From the NCBI GenBank assembly GCA_963837365.1, contig CAWIMW010000001.1, positions 434,001 to 498,000 of the forward strand: a stretch of DNA of 64,000 bases, in the 5' to 3' direction. Source of the stretch: CAWBXL01 sp963837365. GTDB taxonomy: Bacteria; Acidobacteriota; Terriglobia; Terriglobales; Acidobacteriaceae. Each line of letters opens with the position of its first letter. The stretch's first letter is position 1. Shown here piece after piece: positions 37,174-44,891 of this stretch. The notes under the pieces are model-generated. The model was given only the letters and a program-made list of their open reading frames with translations. It did not search any database and had not been told where the DNA came from. The position numbers and the translations under genes were made by a program.

Positions 37174-38577
37174 ATGTCACAGACGGCAAGGGCTGAAGCG
37201 CAACCAGCCACGACGGGCGCATCGCTGGTGGTCGCAGTAGGGCTGGGAGTCGTTTTCCTGTTGTTCATGGCATTCTTGAATGTAGTGAAGGGCGGCAACC
37301 TGCTCAACGACAGCAACCTCCTCTACGTGGCCCTGATTTTCTTCACGGGCGCGGCTGCCCTGTACCTGGGGTTTGGAGTTACCGGGAACGAGTCCTATGT
37401 ACGTTTTGCTTCGTGGGCTTCAATCTTAGGACTAATTGCCAATACAGGTGCAGTAGCACACCGCTGGTATGAAGCTGGACATGCGCCGTTTGCCAACATC
37501 TATGAAATGCTGCTCAGCTTTGTGTGGATGCTGGCAGTGCTCACAGTCGTCGCCGATAAAAAATACGGCGTCAAGGTCATCGGCACGGTGACCATGCCGG
37601 TCGCAATCGTGGGCGTGGTCCTGATGCAGTTGCTGCACACCGAAGTGCATCCGCTGGTGCCAGCGTTGCAATCCACCTGGCTGCACGTTCATGTCACGCT
37701 GGCGATGCTGGCTTATGCGGCGTGCGCTCTCAGTTTCGCGCTGGCCCTGATGTTCCTGGTGCAGGACAAGATGAAGACTGAAGCATTCCTGGCCGCTACC
37801 AGCCTGTTCGGTATGGTGATCTATGCTGGCATTCTGAGCCGCTTTGAAAAATGGGGCGGGTTCAACGTCGGGGCTTGGGACCCTGACCGGAAATCAGAGG
37901 TATTCATCTCCAAAGGAGTGCGCCTGTTTGTGGTAATTCCCGATCTTGGCTGGCTGATGCTGCTGGTGCTGTTGGCCGTGGCTGCGCCACTCGTGTTCTA
38001 TATCTTCTGGCGCAAGACGGGAAATGAGAATTGCATGGTCAACGCGAACCGCGCAGTTTTCGTAAGCATTCTGATGGAAGTGCTGGCCCTGGCATTCTTC
38101 CTGTTGCGGGCCCACCATGGCCGTTATGCCTCGCTCGACGCCGATGGTTTGTTCGCTACCAGCTTGGCCGCCAGCCCGTTCATTCTGTCCGGACTGGTGG
38201 GCGCCATCTTTGCCTCTTTGCTCTACCTGCTGCTGCTCTGGAGGCGGGAAGATTTGCAACGCGTGCTGCCCAGCGCCGACAATCTGGACCGCATCACTTA
38301 CAAGACCATCGCCATCGCGTTTCCCCTGCTCACCTTGATGATCGCGGCAGGTTCTTATTGGGCCAATCAGACCTGGGGATCCTACTGGAGCTGGGACCCC
38401 AAAGAAACCTGGGCCGCGATCACGTGGCTCATCTACGCCGCCTATCTGCACATGCGTATTACTCGCGGCTGGCGTGGCCGCCGGGCGGCTTACTTTGCCA
38501 TACTGGGCTTTGCGGTTGTAATGTTTACTTTCTTCGGCGTAACTTACCTGCTACCCGGGATGCACGCCTATGCCTAG
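37174..38577 (+). CDS. ccsA: System II haem exporter/ligase CcsA (ResC)
   Basis: 467 aa polytopic protein. HRWYEAGHAPFANIYEMLLSF near residues 98-118 and the haem-binding WWD domain WGSYWSWDPKETWAAITW near residues 399-416 identify CcsA/ResC. Conserved His residues are present in LHVHVTLAML and near the C-terminus (YLHMRITRGW). It is longer than typical plastid CcsA. It works as a complex with ResB and overlaps the kinase gene by 8 bp. Confidence 0.93.
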   Translation: MSQTARAEAQPATTGASLVVAVGLGVVFLLFMAFLNVVKGGNLLNDSNLLYVALIFFTGAAALYLGFGVTGNESYVRFASWASILGLIANTGAVAHRWYEAGHAPFANIYEMLLSFVWMLAVLTVVADKKYGVKVIGTVTMPVAIVGVVLMQLLHTEVHPLVPALQSTWLHVHVTLAMLAYAACALSFALALMFLVQDKMKTEAFLAATSLFGMVIYAGILSRFEKWGGFNVGAWDPDRKSEVFISKGVRLFVVIPDLGWLMLLVLLAVAAPLVFYIFWRKTGNENCMVNANRAVFVSILMEVLALAFFLLRAHHGRYASLDADGLFATSLAASPFILSGLVGAIFASLLYLLLLWRREDLQRVLPSADNLDRITYKTIAIAFPLLTLMIAAGSYWANQTWGSYWSWDPKETWAAITWLIYAAYLHMRITRGWRGRRAAYFAILGFAVVMFTFFGVTYLLPGMHAYA

Positions 38578-39724
38578 TAGTGATCAGTCTGCGGTGACGG
38601 AAAAGTACGCGTCAGCCAAGATTGCCAACACCGATCAAGGGGATGACTCCAGGTCGTCCCCTGTGCGTGTAAATTGGCAGATCAAAGCAATCTTACCGAT
38701 AGGCTTCGTTCTCCTGGCAGGGCTGCTCCTGTTTACTTTGGCGACGGTTTCGCTGCGCGACCCGGAACGCCATCAAGTGCTGCTTGTCGCCGGCGTAGGT
38801 GCCGTCGCCATCTGCGCTGTGTCCATGGTCGTGCTGGCCTATCTCATTCAACAGCCTTTGGTTGAGTTGCAGGAAAAAATCGCGACGGTGAGCGCGGGGA
38901 ACCTGAATGTCTCGGTCAGCTTTGCCAAGCGCAATGACGAGATTGGCGACCTGGGCCGCAACTTCAATTACATGATGCAGCAGTTGCGGGACGGCCGCGC
39001 GGAGATCGAACGCCTTCACCGCACCCAGATGTCCCGCGCCGAGCACCTGGCCACGCTGGGCGAGCTGGCGGCTGGCCTGGCCCACGAGATCCGCAATCCC
39101 CTGGCGGGAATTGCCGGAGTCATCGAAATCGTCGGCAGAGATTTGCCCTCTACCAGTCCGGCCCGCGCGGTCGTGAAAGATGTTCGCCAGGAAATTGCAC
39201 GCATCAATCACACCTTGACCGACTTGCTGGGCACCGCGCGGCCTCATCCGCCCCAGATCCGGCGTAGCGATCTCAATACGACGGTGGAGCACGCTGTCAT
39301 GCTGGCGCGCCAGCAAGTGCTCTCCAAACCCATCAAGATCGAACTGCACAAAGCTGAGAATCTTCCTGAAGTCGAGCACGATAGCGACCAGATTCATCAG
39401 GTGCTGCTCAACCTGCTACTCAATGCAGTGCAGGCGATCGAAGGTGGGGGGATGGTGTTGGTTGAAATTACAGCGCAAGATACTGCTGCCAAGATCGTCG
39501 TGAGCGACACCGGACGCGGCATCTCAAGCCACGATCTGCCGAACATCTTCCGGCCTTTCTATACCACCAAAGGCAACGGTACGGGTCTCGGCCTCTCCCT
39601 CGCATGGCGTATCGTCGAAGAACATCATGGAAGCGTCAAGGTCGACAGTACGGTGGGGGTAGGAAGCAAGTTCACAGTACTTCTGCCCTTTCAAGCGCCG
39701 GTCGCCGAGAAAACGGCTTCGTAA
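38570..39724 (+). CDS. Membrane sensor histidine kinase of the cytochrome locus
   Basis: 384 aa: two N-terminal helices (IKAILPIGFVLLAGLLLFTL and VLLVAGVGAVAICAVSMVVLAYL) with only a very short loop between them, a HAMP region, the H-box ELAAGLAHEIRNPLAGI with His172, and an ATPase domain with N-box LLNLLLNAVQAI, SDTGRGIS and GTGLGLSLAWRI. The near-absence of a periplasmic domain suggests sensing in the membrane or in the cytoplasm, for example redox state or haem. It overlaps ccsA and is followed by its NtrC-type partner. Confidence 0.9.
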   Translation: MPSSDQSAVTEKYASAKIANTDQGDDSRSSPVRVNWQIKAILPIGFVLLAGLLLFTLATVSLRDPERHQVLLVAGVGAVAICAVSMVVLAYLIQQPLVELQEKIATVSAGNLNVSVSFAKRNDEIGDLGRNFNYMMQQLRDGRAEIERLHRTQMSRAEHLATLGELAAGLAHEIRNPLAGIAGVIEIVGRDLPSTSPARAVVKDVRQEIARINHTLTDLLGTARPHPPQIRRSDLNTTVEHAVMLARQQVLSKPIKIELHKAENLPEVEHDSDQIHQVLLNLLLNAVQAIEGGGMVLVEITAQDTAAKIVVSDTGRGISSHDLPNIFRPFYTTKGNGTGLGLSLAWRIVEEHHGSVKVDSTVGVGSKFTVLLPFQAPVAEKTAS

Positions 39725-39757
39725 ATCCTGCCAAGACAACCAGAAACGGAGCCAAAA

Positions 39758-39801
39758 GCGCAATTATTGCGCCATTGATCGGCTTGCTCACGATGGCAAG
39801 C
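39758..39801. promoter_or_regulatory. Two small inverted repeats between kinase and regulator genes
   Basis: GCGCAA-TTA-TTGCGC at 39758-39772 and GCTTGC-N8-GCAAGC at 39782-39801 lie in the 129-bp gap between the kinase stop and regulator start. They could be operator sites or a partial transcription barrier. There is no T-run. Confidence 0.3.
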
Positions 39802-39853
39802 AATTCCGCTAGCACCTCCTCCCCAATGTATTTCGTAGTAATCTAATCACCGG

Positions 39854-41314
39854 ATGGCCGAGAAAATCCTGATTGTGGATGATGAGCGCCTGGTCCGCTG
39901 GTCGCTTCGCCAGAAGTGCGAAGAGTGGGGCTATCACGTCATCGAGGCCGACTCCGGAGGCCCGGCGCTGAAGCTGGCGCAGCATGAGTCCCCCGACCTC
40001 GTGCTTCTCGACGTGCGTATGCCCGACCTCACCGGCATCGAGGTGCTCGATCAGCTCAAGAAAAACGGCGATGCTCCCGCCGTCATTATGATCACCGCCG
40101 ACCCGCAGTTGGACGACGTAAAGGCCGCACTGAAGCTGGGTGCCTACGACTTTGTAGGCAAGCCGGTGGATTTCGACGAACTGCAAGTGGTGATTAAGAA
40201 CGCGCTCGAAACTAACAGCCTGCGCAGTGAAGTCCAGAGCCTGCGCAGCGAGGTGCACCGCGGAGCAGGCTATAGCAGCGTAGTCAGCACATCGCCGAAG
40301 ATGACCGAGCTGATGAACTTTGTCCGCAAAGTGGCCGCCAGCGAGGCTACCACAATTCTCATCCAGGGTGAAAGCGGCACCGGCAAAGACCTGATCGCCA
40401 AGGCAATCCACTACGAAAGTTCGCGCCACGAAAATCCGTTTGTAGCCATCAACTGCTCGGCCATCCCCGAGACCCTGATGGAAGCCGAGCTCTTCGGTCA
40501 CGAAAAAGGCGCGTTCACCGACGCCAAGCAGATGAAGAAGGGCCTGTTCGAGACCGCCGACGGCGGAACCCTGTTTCTCGACGAAATCGGCGAACTGTCT
40601 CCGCTGCTGCAAGCCAAACTGCTGCGCGTGCTCGAGGACCAAGTCATACGCCGGGTCGGCGGCGTGCGCGATATGCAGGCGGATGTACGCGTGATCGCGG
40701 CTTCCAACCGCGACCTGGAAAAGGCCGTGCGCGAAGGACAGTTTCGACAGGACCTTTATTATCGGCTGGCGATCATCGCCATCTTCATTCCTCCCTTGCG
40801 GGAGCGGAGAGAAGACATACTGCCGCTGGTGGACTTTTTCATCGAACGTTACAACCGGCGCTTTAAGAAATCCATTCGCGGTATCACCGACGAGACCCGG
40901 CGGCTCATTCTCAATCACAACTGGCCGGGAAATGTGCGCGAGCTGAAAAACTCCATCGAGCGGGGAATGATTCTGGAAGACGAGCCGTACGTGCGCCCGC
41001 TCTATCTGCCGTTTGCCATCGGCGAAACCGGCGGCCGCACCGCCTTTGAAAGGGCGTCTCCCGCGGATGGCGGGCCGAACTTGCCCGATGGCCGCTCTCT
41101 GCCCCGCCTCTACATTCCTGAAGGCGGAACGTCGCTGGAGGAAGTGGAGCACACCATGGTCGAACTGGCCATGCGGCAGGCCAATGGAAACCAGACCCAC
41201 GCGGCGAAGCTGCTCGACATCAGCCGGGATGCCTTGCGCTATAAGCTAAAGAAATTTGGCTTGATCGGCGGCGACGAAGAAGGCGTGCAGGCGGACATGA
41301 CGGAAGAGCAGTGA
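39854..41314 (+). CDS. NtrC-family sigma54-dependent response regulator
   Basis: 486 aa: receiver domain with the phosphorylatable Asp53 ([10 protein letters not shown]), AAA+ domain with Walker A GESGTGKD, Walker [11 protein letters not shown] and the sigma54-contact loop GAFTDA (variant of GAFTGA), then a Fis-type helix-turn-helix ([24 protein letters not shown]). With the upstream kinase it should switch on sigma54 promoters in response to the sensed signal; the cytochrome operons are the obvious targets. Confidence 0.92.
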   Translation: MAEKILIVDDERLVRWSLRQKCEEWGYHVIEADSGGPALKLAQHESPDLVLLDVRMPDLTGIEVLDQLKKNGDAPAVIMITADPQLDDVKAALKLGAYDFVGKPVDFDELQVVIKNALETNSLRSEVQSLRSEVHRGAGYSSVVSTSPKMTELMNFVRKVAASEATTILIQGESGTGKDLIAKAIHYESSRHENPFVAINCSAIPETLMEAELFGHEKGAFTDAKQMKKGLFETADGGTLFLDEIGELSPLLQAKLLRVLEDQVIRRVGGVRDMQADVRVIAASNRDLEKAVREGQFRQDLYYRLAIIAIFIPPLRERREDILPLVDFFIERYNRRFKKSIRGITDETRRLILNHNWPGNVRELKNSIERGMILEDEPYVRPLYLPFAIGETGGRTAFERASPADGGPNLPDGRSLPRLYIPEGGTSLEEVEHTMVELAMRQANGNQTHAAKLLDISRDALRYKLKKFGLIGGDEEGVQADMTEEQ

Positions 41315-41333
41315 GCCGGCCAGCTTCCAATCC

Positions 41334-41969
41334 TTATCCCTGTAAGTGTTGCTTGGCCTTGGCGATGTATTCCTCCACTTGCGGCCTCTGCGGGTAGTCA
41401 GGATTGGTCTGCAACAATTCTTCCCAAGCCTGGACTGCGCCTTTCGGATCCAGCTTGCCCTGCCAGCGAACAATGCCCAAGTTGAACAACGTTCCGGGAT
41501 GACTGGGCCGAGACTTCAGCGCCTTCTGGTATTGCGCAATGGCTCCGTCGGCGTCTCCGCTATACCAGATCGCGGTACCGAGATCGGTGAGCACATCAGG
41601 ATTCTCGGGCTGGCTCTTTAGGGCCAGTTGGTAGTACTTGATCGCGTCCGGATATTGCCGCCCATCATAATATACATCCGCAACTTGCACCAGCGTGTTG
41701 AAGTCGTTGGGGGAGCTTTGCAAGTTCGCGAGCAAAGGTGCGAGGGCCTGGTCCAGTTTAGCCCTCTGCTGTTCGGGAGTTGGCTGTGCTTGTCCCTGCA
41801 TCTGGGTCGCATTGCCGGAGGAAACAGACGCCGAAGCCGTGTGCTCAGCAAGTGACGCGGAGCCGCGAAACAGATAGCCGAGAGCTACGCCCAGCACGAG
41901 GCAGCAGGCCGCGAGTATATATGCCTGAGCGCTGGTCCAAGCGATTGTGTTCTTTTCTCTCTCGGCCAT
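41334..41969 (-). CDS. Membrane-anchored TPR protein (paralogue B)
   Basis: 211 aa: one helix (AYILAACCLVLGVALGYLF), an acidic/Gln-rich linker, and four TPR units ending GTLFNLGIVRWQGKLDPKGAVQAWEELL, clearly related to the protein at 24260-24964. GGAGC precedes the ATG. The reductase-like gene ends 11 bp upstream, so the two form an operon convergent with the response regulator. Likely anchored facing the periplasm, with a CcmH/NrfG-like apocytochrome role inferred. Confidence 0.8.
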   Translation of the reverse strand: MAEREKNTIAWTSAQAYILAACCLVLGVALGYLFRGSASLAEHTASASVSSGNATQMQGQAQPTPEQQRAKLDQALAPLLANLQSSPNDFNTLVQVADVYYDGRQYPDAIKYYQLALKSQPENPDVLTDLGTAIWYSGDADGAIAQYQKALKSRPSHPGTLFNLGIVRWQGKLDPKGAVQAWEELLQTNPDYPQRPQVEEYIAKAKQHLQG

Positions 41970-41980
41970 GTTTCGCTCCT

Positions 41981-42832
41981 TTAGCGTGTGGCGCCGGCAA
42001 GCGCCGCTTTGGGTGTTTGCAGGTGAAACAGGTGCTGCACTGCGGCAGTTAACAGTTCCTGTTCTGATTTGTCTGGAAGTTCCTTGAGTTCACGGGCCAG
42101 GAAGCCGGCGATTCTCTGCGTCGCTCGCCCCATCACCGCTACTAACATTGCGTCCTCGTCTTTCGAGAAAGGCCCGTTCTCTTGCCGGAAGGAATCCAGC
42201 TCTTGCCGGCAAATCTCATCCAGCGTCATGCGCAAGGCGACAATGGTCGGCACGATCTGCCTGGCCATCAGCTTGCCGAAAAAATCATGTGTTTCGTCCC
42301 ATAAAAATTTCTTCGCCGCGGCAACGATCACATCGCGCTCGCCCACTGGGCTACTAATCGAGACCTCCGCGCACACGCGCTCTGAGATTGTAAGCGCCTT
42401 CTCCATGACCGCATCGAGGAATCGCCCGGTGGCGCCAACTTTCTGTGCCTGCTGCCAAGCCTGCTTCACCTGGGAGACAATCTGCGGCTCGCCCGCCACC
42501 ATGGAATCAAGACTCGAAGCCACACTGAAGATGTGGAGCAGAGCAGCTTCATCCAACAGCCGGTAGAAGTATTTCCACTCGCAGAGTTTGAGTCCGCATT
42601 CAGAGCTGAGCAACCGCATCACAGAATTGCCGGCCAGCGTGACATCGTTGACCCACAAAAGAAATTCGGTGCGATGACCGGTGGCCAGCACGATGACTTC
42701 TTCAATGCCCTCCGCCCGTGACAACTGCTTCAGCGCATGTTCGCGGCGAGCGTCACTAATCCAGAAGCGTTCCCGCATGGCCGACGTGGCCGACCGGAAG
42801 TTCACACCGACCACCAAGAGAGTGGGTTCCAA
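41981..42832 (-). CDS. Degenerate glutamyl-tRNA reductase-like protein lacking catalytic Cys and NADPH domain
   Basis: 283 aa from a TTG at 42832 preceded by AAGGGGAAG; in-frame GTG 42856 and ATG 42928 are possible. The N-terminal domain follows GluTR closely (VVGVNFRSATSAMRERF; LLHIFSVASSLDSMVAGEPQI), but the catalytic S-T-C-N-R-T-E is changed to A-T-G-H-R-T-E, with Gly52 in place of Cys. After ERVCAEVSISSPVGER the usual Rossmann NADPH domain of about 150 residues is absent, and the sequence passes straight to the dimerisation helices (VPTIVALRMTLDEICRQEL). It cannot be a standard HemA; a regulatory or haem/tRNA-binding role beside the cytochrome genes is inferred. Confidence 0.82.
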   Translation of the reverse strand: MEPTLLVVGVNFRSATSAMRERFWISDARREHALKQLSRAEGIEEVIVLATGHRTEFLLWVNDVTLAGNSVMRLLSSECGLKLCEWKYFYRLLDEAALLHIFSVASSLDSMVAGEPQIVSQVKQAWQQAQKVGATGRFLDAVMEKALTISERVCAEVSISSPVGERDVIVAAAKKFLWDETHDFFGKLMARQIVPTIVALRMTLDEICRQELDSFRQENGPFSKDEDAMLVAVMGRATQRIAGFLARELKELPDKSEQELLTAAVQHLFHLQTPKAALAGATR

Positions 42833-43541
42833 AGCAGTCTTCCCCTTGCCAATCACATGCCAAGAAAAGCACCCCCCGTGCCAAAGAAAGAGTGGTAGCG
42901 TTTTTAAATTATCTCCCTTATTTATCAATCACTTGAGCGGTTTTTATGGGGTGTGAGATTGGGGATTCTGGGATTTCCATGCGGAATATCACACAAGTCG
43001 CGTGGTCTTTTGGCCCTTTGGATCCGTAACCAGTCGCAAAATGAGGCGAAATTTCACAGGTTGGTAGCCGGGCTCCTAAATAGCCGAAATCCAAGGAACC
43101 ATCCGCCAGAAATACTACTCGGTCACGCGGTTCTACAGGAGCAAACGCGCCGCCTCAAGCCAGCACTGTGATCGGTCTAACTTTGGTAGTGGCTCAGTTG
43201 GTTTTATTTGCGTCCTTGGCGGTTTTTCTTAGCGATCTTTGCGGTCAAGATCTTTCACTGAACCTTCCAAAATCTAAAGACTGTAACCACAAAGACCGCA
43301 AGAACTTCCCAAAGGACGCGAAGGAATTCAAATTGAGCCACTACCCTAACTTTCAAATGGCACCGTGTGAATTCGATCTGACGCTTGGTATAGATCCTCG
43401 CCCAGCAATAAATCTCAATTCAGATAAACGTTTTTCTCATTCGATGGTATTTCTTTCTCCGCCAAGTGAGCTTCTCCCTGCTCATTCTCTGATATAACAA
43501 GTGCCGGAAATCATCTGGAAACGAAAGGAATATCCAGACTA
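42833..43541. other. Intergenic region of about 700 bp
   Basis: No convincing gene. Short open frames at 42953-43171 and 43168-43497 lack ribosome sites and family features; the second runs through the palindromic repeat at 43208-43324. The right end supplies the promoter region of the beta-lactamase-like gene, with AAGGA ahead of its ATG. Confidence 0.5.
43208..43324. repeat. Imperfect intergenic palindrome (AAGGACGC type)
   Basis: GCGTCCTT at 43210-43217 is inverted at 43312-43319 (AAGGACGC), and GATCTTTGCGGT near 43234-43245 pairs imperfectly with ACCACAAAGACCGC near 43286-43299. The element is about 117 bp, a similar length to the palindrome at 1715-1832 but different in sequence. Probably a dispersed non-coding repeat. 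Confidence 0.65.
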
Positions 43542-44864
43542 ATGAGGAATGGTCGATTCGCGCGCGCACTTGCGGTGGTGGGTTTCGGCGTACTGACAAC
43601 ATTTTTCTGCGCGGCACAAACAGCTAATCGTCGCCCACCTGCCGATGCGACCTTGGTCAAGCCAGAAAGCGTTGGCTTTTCCAGCGAGCGGCTGGAAAAC
43701 CTTCACCACATCATTCAAGACGAAATCGACCACAAGCAACTGGCCGGCGCCGTCACTATTCTCGCGCGCCACGGCAAGATCGTGGACTACCACATCTACG
43801 GCCAGCGCGACCTGGACGCGAAGACGCCGATGACGAAAGACACCATCTTCCGCGACTATTCGATGACCAAGCCCGTCACCGGCGTCGCCATGATGATCCT
43901 TTTCGAGGAAGGGAAGTGGCTGCCCAACGATCCCATTGCCAAATACATTCCCGAGTTCAAAAACCTCAAGGTCTTCGCCGGAGTTGATAAAGACGGCAAT
44001 CCGATCCTAGTTGATCCCGATCACGCTCCGACCATGCGTGAGCTGATGTCGCACTCGGCCGGCTTCTCCTACGGCAACGGCAAAACCGTGGTGGATGCGA
44101 TGTACAAAGACCTGAAGCCGGCGCAATCCGCCAACCTTCAGGAGATGATCGACAAGCTGGCCAAGATTCCGCTGAACTACCAGCCGGGCAAGGGGTGGAC
44201 CTACAGCCTCTCCATGGACATCGAAGGCTACCTCGTCGAAAAATTTTCCGGCCAGACGCTGCCTGATTTCATGCGTGACCATATATTCGTTCCTCTTGGC
44301 ATGAAGGACGCTGGTTTCTTCGTTCCCCAGGAAAAGCGTTCGCGCTTCGCCACCAACTATCGTCAAGAGCAAGGCCAGCTGGTTGTAACCAATGCAGGAT
44401 CGCCTCCTACCGACTACACGACCCAGCCGACGCAACCTTCTGGCGGCGGAGGTTTGGTTTCAACCGCGGAAGACTATTATCACTTTGCACAGATGCTGGG
44501 GAATGGCGGAGAGTTCGAGGGCAAGCGCATCCTGGCTCCGGCCACCGTCAAGCTGATGGGCTCGAATCATCTCCCTGCCAACCTCCTGACCGGTGAATTC
44601 GGCATCGGCATGCACATTATGCGTCCCGGTTTCGGCTATGGGATCAACTGCGCGGTCGTGTTCGATCCGCCTGAAGCAAACCTGCCTGACGGCAATGGCA
44701 CTTTTTTCTGGGACGGCGCCGCCGGGACATGGTTCTGGGTTGATCCCACCAACGACATCGTTTTCGTCTCCATGATCCAGCGCATGGGTGGCGGGGACAA
44801 TCATCCACTTCAGTACCGTAGCCACTCGGCGGTCTATGGGGCATTGGTGGATCCTTCAAAGTAA
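43542..44864 (+). CDS. Secreted serine hydrolase of the class C beta-lactamase/esterase family
   Basis: 440 aa with signal peptide (RALAVVGFGVLTTFFCAAQ). The catalytic SxxK is SMTK in FRDYSMTKPVTGVAMM. The second-motif Tyr lies in TYSLSMDIEGYLVEKFSGQ. The C-terminal GAAGTWFWVDP could supply the third motif. Such proteins are usually esterases or D,D-peptidases rather than true beta-lactamases (EstB-like). It stands alone between the repeat region and the GH8 gene. Confidence 0.87.
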   Translation: MRNGRFARALAVVGFGVLTTFFCAAQTANRRPPADATLVKPESVGFSSERLENLHHIIQDEIDHKQLAGAVTILARHGKIVDYHIYGQRDLDAKTPMTKDTIFRDYSMTKPVTGVAMMILFEEGKWLPNDPIAKYIPEFKNLKVFAGVDKDGNPILVDPDHAPTMRELMSHSAGFSYGNGKTVVDAMYKDLKPAQSANLQEMIDKLAKIPLNYQPGKGWTYSLSMDIEGYLVEKFSGQTLPDFMRDHIFVPLGMKDAGFFVPQEKRSRFATNYRQEQGQLVVTNAGSPPTDYTTQPTQPSGGGGLVSTAEDYYHFAQMLGNGGEFEGKRILAPATVKLMGSNHLPANLLTGEFGIGMHIMRPGFGYGINCAVVFDPPEANLPDGNGTFFWDGAAGTWFWVDPTNDIVFVSMIQRMGGGDNHPLQYRSHSAVYGALVDPSK

Positions 44865-44891
44865 GAGAATGGTCTGCCTCGATGTCAAGGA

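Noticed and set aside
39809..41200. 463-codon open frame on the minus strand
   Set aside because: Antisense of the NtrC-type regulator, whose receiver, AAA+ and HTH domains are complete.
42953..43497. Two short open frames of 72 and 109 codons
   Set aside because: No ribosome site or protein features, and one reads through the palindromic repeat.
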